Source: Pestalotiopsis fici W106-1 (Eukaryota > Ascomycota > Sordariomycetes > Amphisphaeriales > Sporocadaceae). From it: a stretch of DNA of 64,000 nucleotides. The translations under genes were made by a program, and so were the position numbers. Numbering within the stretch: position 1 is the stretch's first letter; each line of letters starts with the position of its first letter. The stretch is from contig NW_006917092.1 of the NCBI RefSeq assembly GCF_000516985.1, positions 6,141,888 through 6,205,887 on the forward strand, read 5' to 3'. This document shows, piece after piece, positions 1-12,079 of the stretch. Below the pieces are notes generated by a model. That model saw only the letters and a program-made list of their open reading frames with translations, searched no databases and was not told where the DNA came from.

Positions 1-220
1 GCCGCCATTAGCAGCAAAGATAAACCTAGTTCCCGAGTAAAGTGATATCCGGGCCGAACAAGGCTCTCACGGAAGTACCTATCTAAGATTTCCTCAAATG
101 CGTCCAAACGCGTGACTGAAGGGACTCTCATCCGTCTCGAGTCCTGTACTTGAAATCATTCCTGGACGGGACCCCAACGCTGGAGCCTCAAACCAACAAC
201 TGCGCCCAATTATGCTCTCT

Positions 221-2069
221 TCAAGATTCGTTTTTTTCTTCTTTTTTTTTTTTCGCGTGTTTGACGACAATCTGGCAGCATTCCAAGCGACGTTCATCAA
301 ATAACTGCCCCAAATAGTTGATCATCTCCATTTTATTGTCTTTGGAGAGTCCGTGCACGAGGGTAAGGTTGAGAAGGGCAGCAAGCTCTTCATTTTCCCA
401 ATGGCGAATCTCGAAGATGTGGCCGAGGATCGTTTCTCCGTAGGAAAAGGTGATATTCACCAATGCGCCGTGATCTAGAAGGACCTTGATAGTTGCTATC
501 ACTTTTTGTGCGGGCATCCTTTGTCTTGCGTTACACGCTGACTCCAGTGGTGTCTCGCCCAAAGGATCGCGGGCGTTGACGTTTGCGTTATACTTTATCA
601 AGAGTTGAATCACATCGATTTCGCACCATACTGCAGCAACACTGAGCGGAAGCAGTGTTGAAGCACTACTTGCATTGGGGTCCGCTCCGGTTTTCAGAAG
701 AACTTCCATGGTGTATCGAAGCTTGGGTGATTCACTCGGCTCTCGATAACGGCCACGTTTAGAAATTCTTGTGCATAGCCAGTTCAAAGGTGTCATTCCT
801 TGCCCGCTCATCCTTGCTGCATCTGCACCTAGGTCGAGGAGCCTGGTTGTCCTGGAGTTAGTATTGAACATTGGGACCGAGATAAATGAAGGGGCTTCCT
901 AGCTATCCTACCGCATTCGCGCAACACTTCCATTCAACCTAGATCAAACTTTACTCAGCATAGAGCATCAACGAAATTATCTAAAGCACATGCGTACATG
1001 AGTATCGTCGGCTTGGAAGGGTTGGGATCCTCGATGTTGGCGCCGTGATTGAGTTAAGCCCTAGATGCATGCATGCACTTGTGGGTATATGCATTGAGAA
1101 GAGCCTCGTGTTTCATCTCGTCGTCAGTGATCAGTGAGAAGTGGCAAAACACTGTAGCAATCATAGATGTATCACCCGCGGCGGCAGCACTAAGCAAAGC
1201 TGTTGGCTTCGAGTAATCGGGTGGACTAACTGGATGATGCACAATTGGACTTCTTGTGGTGTAAGGATTGTTGTTGGCTGTTGGTCTCGAGGGACTCCAT
1301 GAACCAGACTTAGAGACCCAGAAGGAAGCCCCTGCAGCCATGAGCTTCTTCGGAGCACCTTAGTGACCGTGGTAAATGGCTAGATGAAGAGCAGTCCACT
1401 CATAAGTGCATAGTGGTCGTCTGTAATCAGAGGGAGGGTAGGTGGATTGACATGGACGTGTGCATGAACACGACTGACAGCACATGACATCGACATTGGA
1501 TTGATGCTGTATAAGGTAGTCGACAACTTGCTCGTGTCCCTGTTGTGCTGCTAAGTGCAATGCCGTATACCTCATTGGTTTGCACTCGGACCCATTCGGA
1601 TAGTCCTGTGCTTGGCTTTTGAATCGCATGAAACTGACATCGGCTGCTCTATGAAGGGTACATGTATGCTTCAACGAATTCATCGTATTTGGGATGTTTC
1701 GGGAAGCGTCAGTTGATGTGTTCGGATACAGACTTGAAAATCCTGAATCTGAGTCCAAACCTTATCAAGATCGGCTCCTGCGTGGAAGATTTTCTCCAAG
1801 GTACCCAGGGCTCCACGATCAGCTGCTCATAGGGTGACTTGAATATCGTCACGAACATGTTGATAGATGAGAGAGGTAAGGCTCATGTTCAGAGAGCGGC
1901 GGCAGCGAGCGAGGCTGGCAACATCTCTGACACCCAGGTGCTCCCCAATACCGAGCAGGACCTCGTTTGGTATCCTGCGTATTGAGCCGATTCGTTGGTT
2001 CCGATCAAGGGAACCCATCATTGAGTCCATGGAAGGGGGTCCGATGGCCAGAGTATAGATCGAGTACAC
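221..2069 (-). pseudogene. F-box / ankyrin-repeat protein gene, broken by stops and a frameshift
   Basis: Reading leftwards, an F-box-like N-terminus (around IRRIPNEVLLGIGEHL, start codon probably at 2030 or 2069) is followed by ankyrin units such as YTALHLAAQQGHEQVVDYL, WTALHLAIYHGH and TPLESACNARQ. The frame is interrupted by TGA at 1827-1829 (probably a former Trp), TAA at 1360-1362 (GH*GAPKK, probably a former Gln) and TAA near 1054. There is also a frame change near 1760. The last open block, 221-871, carries three or more ankyrin units and ends in a Lys/Glu run encoded by an A-rich tract. F-box/ankyrin proteins usually act as substrate receptors of SCF ubiquitin ligases. The pieces align as one ancestral gene, so I call it a pseudogene. 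An alternative is that 221-871 survives as a short separate gene. Confidence 0.7.
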
Positions 2070-4146
2070 GGCCCTGATCAGGTTGATGAATTCGAATCAT
2101 CTGAAATCTTTTGCAGCGTAAAATTACACTGACAGACTCTATATACTACCGACCCTCATTATACCTGAGGAAAGCATTCCATTTTGTTCTATCACCGCCC
2201 CAGAAACTGTTTAACTTGTGCCTCGCAAGCAGACAATCCGCCGGCGCCTGCAGGTAGCAGACAAACGTCGCTCAGGCAACTTGGGATTTTGATCAGAAAG
2301 GAACAAAACGATAGCCGTTATCTTTTTTTTCTTTCTTATTTTCAAGATACCTAGAAAGCTACCTGGGCAGTACCTGATAATAATGAAGTCAAGGTCTCAA
2401 GTCGGATAAAACATATTCTCGCGTCAATTTGATCCAGGCCACAACATGAGCGCATTCTCTGTCTCGATATCAAGATCTTTATGTTTCTGTTTTCTTCTTT
2501 ATTTATTAGGTGATAAAAAGAAAAGAAAAATCTTGAAGGATTAAGGTAAAGAACCCATTCTGCTAAAGAGGTACTTTCATAATGCTTTTGCACGTCACTA
2601 GTAGTGCGACCTCATCTAATCAACAGTCTTGCAGATTTCTTACCAAATCCTTACATCTTTCGCCGACAACTGACAACTGCCAGATTGCTCTGAGTGCCGA
2701 CTAAACCAGGATTTATTGAGATATTTCTATCCTGCCATTTATTCTTTAATTCGATAAGAAAGGAGACATTAAAAAAAGTTGAAACTAAATTGCAGCTATT
2801 AGTGAAAGAAGGAATAACAATAATAACAATGACCTCCTCGAATTGCTTTGGATTGCCTGTTTTCACATAAGCCAACGAATTTTCGATACGCCCGAGAATG
2901 CTCGTGATAAACCCAGAATATACCTGTTTGGGCGACTCGGAGTTTCTCAGACCCGAACTGGAGACAATGGATTCGGCAGTATTGGCTGATAAAGACCAGA
3001 GCTTATTATAGTTTCATACCGAATAAATCATAAAGGCTATGGGAATGCCGGCGCCAGCGACAATTTAGTCGCAGGTTTTTTTTTTTTTTTTTTTTTTGAA
3101 ATCCCGAATCGGGCTTTGAGCCCCGCCCTGACAACGCTGTTTGTTTTTGTACGAGTTGAATGCCTTGTCACAAGCTTGAAAGTACAAAGGAATTAAGCAT
3201 GTTGCGCGACAGAGAGATTCCGGCAAACGTCTCAGGCTGTCCGGGTTGGGACAAATATAGGCATCTGTGAACAGGGTTACGACAGAAGGCTAATGCAGGT
3301 TGCCGCGAGATTGACTCAATATAACTTAGTCAGGAATGTCAAGGGTCGCGTGGCTTTACGGGGCAAAGTCGAATTTTTGCAGTTTCACTTGTTCTTGAGG
3401 ACGAAAGTCGTCGAGTGCAAAGTGGAGAAGTCCTTTTTGGAATGGCCCCGTACAGAAATAACCTTCGGAGCTCCGAGCTTTGACGGCGTAGGTTCTGAGC
3501 TTAATGGTTTCGGACTCCGCTCGGTCCGGAGATATCTATTTAAGGTCTACCCAGTAGCCCGCACTAAGGATCCTTATTTTCCGCACATTTCTTTTGTTCG
3601 CCCACCTTCCGTAACCCAGCCACAGGGGCAACGGAATCGTACTTCATCAGCCAGCGGACCCAGCGTTGTGGTTCGCAGAGGACGCTCGAAAAGATTGCTG
3701 CAGGGCCCATGTTACGCGTAGACACGACGGGAAGAGAATCCAGATCGGGCCAAGGCTGAATCAAGCACCCACGACAAGCTCATGGCAACGGAATTAACAT
3801 GCCGCGTCCTCTCGGCGCCAAGTGATTCTTTCGTATTGTTTGCAAGCAGGCAAGGGACGCAAGCAATTGCACTTGAGATCGAGAAACATGGCGAGAAAAT
3901 GTCACAAGAATGCAAAGTACAAAGGCAAGTATTGCAATATCATGCAAGGAAAAAAAAAAGCGTCTCTATAATATGTGATAGCTACTCTCGGAGTGCATCA
4001 CCAAGTCTATCTCTGAATCTATGAGGCTGAAGATCTACACAACACCCGCCTGCTCGGGTCCGCGAATTAGAGCGAGGTAGAGTCCAGACCAGCAGGCATT
4101 AATCTAATCTCTAAAACAAAAAATCGCAAGATCCCTGTATACCCGT
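2070..4146. other. Non-coding stretch, no gene recognised
   Basis: About 2.1 kb between the broken F-box gene and the tyrosinase 3' end. It holds a run of 22 T at 3076-3097 and short unrelated open frames only. The longest, at 3293-3721 (142 codons), has no recognisable domain or fungal codon pattern. I see no gene here. Confidence 0.5.
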
Positions 4147-5298
4147 CTAATAGTCATAGTCGTAACACAGCAGTCCGTTCTGTACATTCATGACATCGCC
4201 AATGATTACGTCGGGGAGAATGTCAGCAATGTTGATGACATAGTCCAGGCTCGCCGTGGCCACATCGGGAGCATCGATGCCTTCGACAGTGAGATAAGTC
4301 GTGTTGAATGTGGTGCCGGACATGTCGTACATGCGGCTGTCAGGGTTGGCAGTCTGCCACTGCCACCAGATGCGATCGACATAGTTGTGGTGCAGGAAGA
4401 AGATTGGGTCACCGGGAGAGGTGTCCTTGTCACCCATCTATACAAGGCTCTGTCAGATATCTACTGCATAAGGTAAACATTGGTGAGTTCAATTCAGACT
4501 TACAAGACCTCCAACGGCGGTGTGGATGCCCTTGTGAGTACTCTTCTCAGCGACCATGCACTGCCAGAAAGTCTCATAATCGTTGTGACGGGTGCAGTTC
4601 TTGACACTGGTGGAGTTGGCGGACTCGACAGCCCATTCATTATCCCAGGAACGGTCCAGGCAATAGTCGGTATTGGCCAAGCCCGGACCAATGTGCTCCG
4701 TGTGGTTGGCGAAAGCGCCATCGACGACGCAGAGGTCCGAGCCGGTTCCGTTGCCACCAAAAGCGTCGGCGGACCACATGGGGGAGCTAAAGGCGTTGCC
4801 CGTGTCGGCGTCCTTGGCCTCGTCCCACCAGGGAAGAGGGCCAGTATAGTTGCATTGGTCGCGCAGCATCACCTCGTGAGCGTAAATGTACCAGCGGTGC
4901 CATGGAAGGAATTGGCCCTGATATATCAAGCTAGAGTCAGAATATCATGTCCTAAGAGTTAAATCGGGCACGGAGGCGCTCACGACACTGTGGATAATAT
5001 CGCCAACGAAAACACCATTGACGGTGGCATTGGTCTTATCACGGTGTGTAGCCTGAAGGTCGCTGAATCTGTTGGTGACGCCACTCAGGGAAGTGTTGGC
5101 CGGAAGTTCCATGAGACAGTTAACAGCTTCGAGATACGAGGCCTGCTCGCTCTCTGCAAGGTTGCGCCATTCCTTTCGAATCGTCACTGTCTCTGCCGTA
5201 CAAGTGCCGTTGTAGAAAGTACGCTGCTTGGAACAAGGAGCGGCAGTTGCGAAAGATGCACCGAGCAGCAGTGTTGCTGCAGCAGAAGTGAAATACAT
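4147..5298 (-). CDS. Secreted tyrosinase (type 3 copper monooxygenase)
   Basis: Exons 5298-4984, 4917-4504 and 4437-4147 give 339 residues. Both introns have GT-AG ends (66 bases, GTGAGC donor; 66 bases, GTAAGT donor) and are phase 0. Residues 1-20 form a signal peptide ending near ATAA-P. The CuA site is visible as His85 (QATH), His103 (DIIHSV) and His112 in GQFLPWHRWY. The CuB site is His233 and His237 (STHKGIHT) and the His259/His260 pair in DPIFFLHHNYVDRIWW. The length and architecture fit the short secreted fungal tyrosinases that oxidise monophenols and o-diphenols to quinones, outside the cell or in the secretory path. Several N-x-S/T sites fit secretion. The gene sits alone, 7 kb from the prenyltransferase cluster, so a role in that pathway is possible but unproven. 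Confidence 0.93.
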
Positions 5299-6636
5299 CG
5301 TGTTGTTATAAAATTGAAACGAAAACGAGTGTTGAGAAGGATATTGCTGATACAAGTGTTGCCATTGTGAGTGGCAGCATCCGTACTTATAGATACATTG
5401 CTGTATGAGTCTCTCGTCAAGTATGGATACTCGCATCTGGAAGGAATGGCCAGCGGAAAACACGGCTGTGTTGCTTAGATGCTAGGCAGGCATGACGACG
5501 CCTTGCTCCATAGTGGCTCCTGGATCTATACCTTTGATGAAGGTCACGATAGGCAAAGATAGATGAAGACGTCGTTCCCAGTCACATACTCAATGCCGTG
5601 ATTCCGTCACCCATTATGAGAACAATACAAGAGGGTCACTGTTTGGTATTGACGGCATCATTGATACCTGCATCGTTCTAATTTTTGAATGAAGGCGAGA
5701 ATGTACTCGCGACTATTTCACAATTCACTTACTGGTTGTCAAACACTTACATGCACTTTAAGACGAGCAAGCTTAAAATACCTAATACAGCCTTGGACAT
5801 AGAGCATATCATTGATAGCAAAAGACGGCGCCAAAATGACTCGATCCACTGCGGACTGTACGCGTAGACAATGCGCATTGCGTAAGCCGCAGCAAAAAAA
5901 TAAATGCCTGTGCTTCCATGGCATTTACAGGCCTTTTTAGAACCTCTGTCGTGTACTTAAAGTCTTGGCAAACCGCCGGCGTTGTCATAATGTGGACCTA
6001 CGCCGGCCAAACCCGTGGCGGTTAGCAAGGATCTCTTTGCCCAGTTTTCAGGTTGTTCTAGATGCTGTCGTTTCCCTAATTCATCTGCCCAACCAACGGG
6101 CGCAAGTTTCACCAATGGCACGGCGGTGACTAATCATTTTCTTGAGTTGGGCCTGTTACCAAGCCACGGCAAGCTACCAATATCGCCGTTGGTACTCGGT
6201 TCATATAGGTTTGGGGATTGGTGGCAGCACCCATTTCAACCACTTTGCCCGATGGTAGGAATCCACACAATTTTGATATTTTCGCTGTATTGTTTCCCCT
6301 TTCATAATCGCGACCAAGCTTGATGACAAGATTCCCTGGAAGTAATTTTACTGGTACGATCAACGGAAGAAGTGAGCGCGCCTTTTCATGTATGCGATTA
6401 AAGATGATTCGAATTTTATCGATACCTACCTTCCAATCCTCCATCTTCGACTGTCTGACATCCTCTGAGATAGGCTTGAGCGATTGGCTCTGTTATTCTC
6501 TTGAGCAGGAGGCTTCGTATCAATCAAAAGGAGTATCCCATCTTTGCCTTTCATCTACAAATTCATCCTTGAGTTATCCAGATTCTCCCGTTACGATTCT
6601 ACGCTGGAGTTCCAAGCTATAATAAATCTAGATCAA
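5299..6636. other. Non-coding stretch upstream of tyrosinase
   Basis: Contains the tyrosinase promoter (reading leftwards from 5299). The open frames at 6015-6444 overlap on both strands and show no domain. I see nothing else I can support. Confidence 0.45.
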
Positions 6637-7203
6637 TTATAGAATCTGCTGATCACCTCTCCATTTCTCATGTAACAAAATGTTATACCAAAGCTCTCCA
6701 GAATTCCCACCCCCTTGATGGAAGCAGAAAAGCATAATGCCATTGAATAATACAGATGGTCCTGCTGATAGGGACGTGTCGGGGACCTTGTGATCACCTA
6801 ACCAACGATCTCCATCCAGGATATTATACTAAAGCTCACCAGAATTCCCTCCGCCTTAATGGAAGCAATAGATCCTTTGGTTGATAACAACGGCAGATGG
6901 TCCTGCGGATAGGGACGTGTCGGGGACCTTTTGATCGTCTCCCCAACGTTCTCCATCTAGGACATTATACCAAAGCTCGCCAGAATTACCTTTGCCTTGA
7001 TGGAAGCAGTAAATCTTGCTATGAAAGACGACAGCAGATGGTTCCGCTGACAAAGTCGTCCGAGGAACTTTGTGCTCGCCTCCCCAGCGATTCTCGCGGA
7101 GGATAGTATACCAAAGCTCACCAGAGTTCCCCTTGCCCTGGTAGAAGCAGTAGATCTCGTCATTGAAATCGACGGTCGATGGAGATGCTGACATCCGCGC
7201 CAT
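6637..7203 (-). pseudogene. Tandem-repeat lectin-like (beta-propeller type) gene with two in-frame stops
   Basis: Four consecutive units of about 47 residues are read in one frame. Each carries the core IYCFHQGxGNSGELWY followed by W-G-x-x-x-x-VP. Units 1 and 2 are intact. Unit 3 has TAA at 6856-6858 in place of the Gln of the CFHQG motif, and TAG about 25 bases further on in place of the Trp of GELWY. Unit 4 is open and ends at TAA 6637-6639. Such repeats are seen in secreted bacterial and fungal sugar-binding proteins of the beta-propeller kind, but I cannot name the family with certainty. Both stops are explained by single CpA-to-TpA type transitions (CAA to TAA; TGG to TAG through the other strand), as RIP would cause in a tandem repeat. 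There is no signal peptide. The first 115 residues could still be made as a two-unit protein. Confidence 0.65.
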
Positions 7204-8234
7204 GGCGAAATAACACTCAAGATATTGAAGGAGGAGGTGCGTTGACAGCGTGGTAAGATTCAGGTTCGACTAGGTTCGTACTTGGGGAACGGGTTATATT
7301 CCTGCCTGGACTTATGGATGCAACAGGGCTTTTTGAAAAGAAAGATTGAGGTTTTGAAAGTATGTAACTTCGCGAAATCAACGTTCACTTTGTATGGCAA
7401 ACGGCTATAAATGGTAAATTACCAGCGTCGATGTGATTGCACTGCACTATTACAATCTTTCTGGTCCATTATCCTGTTGAGCGGTAGGTAAAAGAGGCAG
7501 GAATTCAGCGCTCAAGGAGATCAATACCTGAACTGTCGTATTGCGCCCAACAAATGGGCTTACATGGCCAAGTCCTGCCCCAGTTTCTCCAACGTTGTAA
7601 TTCCGGCTCATTGGGTGATGATCTCGCGTTATATCACAGCAATACTGCACATGTGACACTGGAGAGCATTGAAATACCACATCGACACCTGGTTGTAACG
7701 GTGTGGCACTTATGCTGTTGGAACCTGATTCAGCAAGTTCTTGCGACTCCAACACACGAATTTACATCAGTACCTAACTATTGTTGCGGGTACCTGTAGG
7801 ATTGTAGCGTATGGTAGCAACGCCTTATAGCAGCAATGGAACCCTGCATTCGTGCCTAATCTATTTTGTGAGCACCTTTGCAGCTGTAGCGTATGGCAGC
7901 ATTCCGAACCTGCATCCGTACCTAACCAGTATTGCGGGCACCTATGGAATGATAATCCGCGGAATAATTACAATAATATACGCAAGATTAGTTGAGCGCA
8001 ATCGCATTAACACTTCAATGCGCTCATTGCCAAAGATACGTCACATATTATTGGTATTCAATGAAAAATATACTCGCTTTATTCTCCTAAAATAAAAGCC
8101 ATAAACCTAAGAACATATTGTTACAGTATCCCTAAATTGAACGGCAACTTATTTTCCAACTTTAATTCTTCTCATCTCGATCGTGGGGAGGTTGCTTCAA
8201 ATTCAAACCATTCTTTGAATACCAGCGTACCAAT
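7204..8234. other. Intergenic region between divergent genes, with a degenerate repeat
   Basis: About 1 kb between the lectin-like pseudogene (minus) and the gene starting at 8235 (plus), so promoters of both would lie here. The only structure I see is the degenerate tandem repeat at 7770-7966. Confidence 0.5.
7770..7966 (+). repeat. Degenerate tandem repeat, three units
   Basis: Units begin at about 7770, 7852 and 7918. Each opens with GTRCCTAA, followed some 15 bases later by GYGRGYACCT. The first two also share a GTAGCGTATGGYAGCA segment. The units differ in length (about 82, 66 and 48 bases) and by many substitutions, so this is an old duplication. No coding meaning is apparent. Confidence 0.5.
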
Positions 8235-9086
8235 ATGGCTTCAACGGTATCAAAGCCCAACTCCAACGCTAAACAGGCTTTACATAGCTAACGCTGATGT
8301 TTTTCATAGTGGTTCACAAATATTGAAGCACTTTCCTACTCTGTTGTAGAGTTTATCCCATACGTTGGCACCGTCTACTCGTTCAAACGAGCTCAGCTTG
8401 CATATCAGGAGCGTGACTGGCCTCGACACTGGCAAAGCGTAGCCAATTTCCTTGAGAGTGCTATTCGGGACGTCATACTCTTCGCTGGGGTTGAAGAAGT
8501 GGCTGGCGTCGTAATTTTACATACGATTGCAGAGTCGTTCACTGATAAATTGGTTGAGCTCTACTATGAACATAATAAGGACGAGGCGGATAGAGTGCGT
8601 CAGCCTCGGATCGAAATTCCACAGCCACAGGCCTTAGACCCATCCAATGAACTGGTCGTGGTGGCAGGCCGCACGAAAGGTGCGCATGGAGAGAAGGTCT
8701 TCCATGGCAAAGCCAAGGGTGTTCATCGCTTCCACGGTGCACGATTTGCTGGTACTATCAAGCATTCAAAGTACGCCCCAAGTGGCGAATATATTCAGCT
8801 TCATATACCCCAGGGGCTATTTGACGGTGCACGCGTTACCTTTATGTGGAAGTGGACAAAGGACGAGTGGGGCACGGAGAACAGACCAGAGGTTATAGTT
8901 GGGACGATAAGCCTATATATTGGAGATGATAAACTCACCTGGTTTAAATTCACTAAACGGCAGGGTGCTGGATGGCGGCCTGGGGAAGGCTCGGACTTCA
9001 ATTGCAAAGTGGCTTCACTCAATCTGATCATAGCCTCCACTACGGTTGGGGATGAGTCTTTGAAGATTGACCTAGAAAGAATCTAA
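8235..9086 (+). CDS. Uncharacterised fungal protein, 262 residues
   Basis: I place a 12-base first exon at 8235-8246 (MAST), an intron 8247-8309 (GTATCA donor, GCTAAC branch, TTTTTCATAG acceptor, 63 bases) and a second exon 8310-9086. An in-frame TAG just before 8310 rules out a simple upstream extension, so splicing is needed to reach a start. The N-terminal third is amphipathic to hydrophobic, with a VEFIPYVGTVYSFKRAQ stretch and a VILFAGVEEVAGVVILH segment that could lie in or against a membrane. The C-terminal part is rich in beta-strand-like sequence. I do not recognise a catalytic motif. It has no close partner gene. A shorter product starting at Met 8499 (195 residues) is the alternative if the splice model is wrong. 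Confidence 0.6.
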
Positions 9087-10550
9087 GAGTTAGAGCCTTG
9101 TGTGGCGGGAGGTAGGGCAAGTTTGAATGGTGAGCACTCACAGCAGCTAGCGAGCCGCTGTTAACCATTTTGTATTGAGACCACAGTACGCTGGGTGCTG
9201 CGAAAGCGGTGAGGCCAACTTGGCTATACTCAATTGATTTGGGTAACCATTTGTTTCGCGCGAGATACTATGCCCTGTCCTGAAGAATAAGCGAAGCCTC
9301 TAATCATGACGATGCCATTGGCGTCCGCAGCTACACCTGCAACGCCCGGAAGGCCGTCATCGAAATACTTTGATATGGTCATCTATTGACGTGGTTCTTC
9401 GCTGCTTAGCTGTTTATCCAAATTCGCGGTCATATTCAAAGTTTGACCGGGACGAGCTCTTGGTAGGAAACAATTTTGGCAAGTGCTTCCACCTTAGGGC
9501 CTTGACTCACGATATATAACGGTTGGAGATTTCTAGCATGCTGATTCGCAAATGGTTGGCAACACGACGAAGAAAATGTTAGACAAGAAAAGCCTATCTT
9601 AAGACTCCAGAGTATTTCAGGGCTCTGAGAGAAATAAATATAATGAGCTGGAAAAGTCCTTAAAAAGTGGTAATATTGGTATGGTCGAGGTAAGTCACGC
9701 TTTGAACACGCTATCGGGGCTAAGGCAGGGAATGTGGCCCATGCACAAGTGGCCTGTGCACCATCTCTAGGGCACGAGAGGACTTCAAGCTCCTCGTGCA
9801 ACAATATTATAATAATACAAACTCTTACATACGCCCAATGTCTTATAGTGGGTCAGTGAAGTCTATCGAAGCATACAGAGGATGGCGATGAGACAAACAT
9901 CAGGGATCTCCAAGTTAACCAGTTAAAGACGTAGAACTCCGCGTTAGAAACGGAGAGCGAAAATTAAATCACTTGGTCCATTGGGAGAGACAGCCCGAAG
10001 AGCTTTGTATAATGGGTAATTCAATCGAAGAGAAGCATATTTTCTCTCAGATTTCATATAGTAGACTAATACGGATAGCTCTGAGTTTTGCTTCACTTTA
10101 TGTGATTCGGCTCTTTGAAACCAACGTTGTGTCACGGTATGGATGCCTTCACTGGACTTGGCTGAATATAAAGGGTTGATTATGTGTAATTAGAAAGCTA
10201 AGGAGCTAATCTCTTTAAGCTTTGATTCTGCTACTGGGTACATACTAATACATACTCTCTTAGCTGCGGAGCTACTATGGACGATAAGACCATAGTAAAC
10301 ACTGCATGGAAAGCACTTAGCGATTTCTGAGGGCTTGACTTTCTGCCTTAGACTACGCTAATATTTAGGCGAATCGTTACGGAAACAGGTTCCCACGGTG
10401 CTTAAGGGAGTGCTGCAAACGAGGACAAGGCTGCGTGTTTAGAATTAGTCAGAAACTCGCGGTTTTTTTCTTTCTGTCATTTGTGGATTCTTAAAGAACA
10501 ATATATGGCAGGTTCTCTCGTAGCTTTACATTTATCACTTATTGACCAGA
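9087..10550. other. Non-coding stretch
   Basis: About 1.45 kb with only short frames on both strands, none with a recognisable domain. It separates the 262-residue gene from the HET-gene remnant. Confidence 0.45.
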
Positions 10551-10554
10551 ATAG

Positions 10555-11025
10555 TATTTGTTGCTGGTGGCCATCCAGAACCTGTCGCCGCGGAAATCTG
10601 AGCGCTGACTCGCCAAATGATGCGAAGAGAACGTATCGATGCCGATACCCTGACTGCGGCTCAAGCCGACTTTGTCAGGAACGGGCCGTGTTGTGGTAAT
10701 ACTCGCTTGCACGACACCCTCCAGGAAAAGCTTAATGTCATCATGAAACCGGCCATGGCGATTGGGCATCGTCAACCGGGGAAGGACGCTATTCAAGACG
10801 GCTAAAGGAATGCTTGGCCTTGGCCATGTACTGGTACAAGCTGGCGACAAGGTGAGTTTGCTGTGGGATGTATCGTTTCTGATCGTGCGACGTCCGCAAG
10901 GGGATAGTGGTGGTTTTACCCTTATAGGGGATGCTTATATGGACGGAATAATGCAAGGGGAATTTTTCGAACAAGTCCAGCCCACGTGTGTTTCGATATT
11001 TATTGCTAAATTGTTTAAGTTTTAG
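10555..11025 (+). pseudogene. Remnant of a heterokaryon-incompatibility (HET-domain) gene, C-terminal end
   Basis: The frame from 10762 reads GRTLFKTAKGMLGLG, then a stretch with QAGDKVSLLW, FLIVRRPQGD and FTLIGDAYMDGIMQGE. This matches the characteristic C-terminus of fungal HET proteins (a GLGP-like turn, GD-x-V-x-x-L, LRP, VGEAYVHGIMDGE). The preceding block (10617-10805) is in another frame with a stop, and no N-terminal HET domain is present. HET proteins trigger cell death on fusion of unlike strains. This copy can no longer encode one. My assignment rests on the C-terminal signature only. Confidence 0.55.
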
Positions 11026-11320
11026 AATTGAGCCTAATAGACCTCTGCTCATCAGGAATTCCCCGATGACAGTTTTGCCAGAGATTTTCCTGCTTTATTA
11101 CCAATGAAGCCCGAAATTCAATCGAAAACGGCGTTGAGTGCATTCCCCGTTTGGCCTGGCATAGGAAAGTCTAGCAATTTAGCAGGGTCCAATATCATCA
11201 CTCACTGTACCGGCTGTCGACGTTTGCCCCTGGAACTCGACCAAAAGATAAGTCCAATTCCAGTCACGTTGCAGACGAGAATACATACTTATACTTGCAT
11301 GTAATTTCTAGACCCTGCAA

Positions 11321-11980
11321 TTATGCAGGGCATTTTATGCAAATCACTAAAGCGCTGCCGTTCGTTGGATGGAAGAGTGCTGCACTGGGTGAGTGAATCA
11401 TGTGATGCACGCCACTATTGTCACCATGTTGCCATTGTCCAGTCGTCTCTCCTGGGTGTTGCCCAACATGGTTAGAATGGTAATAACCACCCAATATCCA
11501 TCTAGAGCCATCCTGACTGGAAGCATAAGCAAGCCTTTCACCTAAACTTGATGTACAGATTATACTTAAGGGGATTAAACTACTGATCGACAGTGTATCC
11601 AGGTCCATTTGAATATTGACGCATAGCGAGGTCTGGCTACCCAAGGCGTCGATGAAGAAGGAGTTTGCACCGGTACACAAAATGACCCAGACACAAGGCG
11701 AGATCACACAATCTAGTACTGCAGTCATGTGGCGGTCATTATTATAAAGACGGCATCGACGCCAAAATTGGAGACGAACAACGACATGAGCATGGTCACC
11801 GAGAAACAGGATGCCAGCAGTCCGCGAGTTTCTGGTGGTGCGAATTCTACAATCGACATGGTTCCCATGACAACACAAGGCCCAACGTCGAAGCTCGCCA
11901 TGATTAGGACGGCATACAGTGTCGCCAAATTTGGTCCAAATGTTGCAAAAACTTCAAACTTGAGATGTACCTAATCACAT
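11321..11980 (-). pseudogene. Remnant of a multi-pass membrane transporter (MFS-like)
   Basis: The open frame 11725-11928, and its extension leftwards in another frame, encode hydrophobic segments (TLYAVLIMASFDVGPCV, then PPETRGLLASCFSVTMLMSLFV) that look like consecutive membrane helices. A short RG-containing loop of the kind found in major facilitator transporters lies between them. Frames break repeatedly and no start or end is intact. Substrate cannot be guessed. It lies just downstream of the first cluster SDR, so it could be a decayed pathway exporter, but that is speculation. Confidence 0.4.
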
Positions 11981-12079
11981 TGATTGCACTCATGAGTGTT
12001 CATACTTGAACTTGTTGGTACATGGTTTATTTATGCCAATAAAGAAGTCTAACTAGTGAAATGGATCAGAATCCCGAGT

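Noticed and set aside
3293..3721. 142-codon open frame on the plus strand
   Set aside because: No domain, no convincing start context, unlike fungal coding composition, and overlapped by unrelated minus-strand frames.
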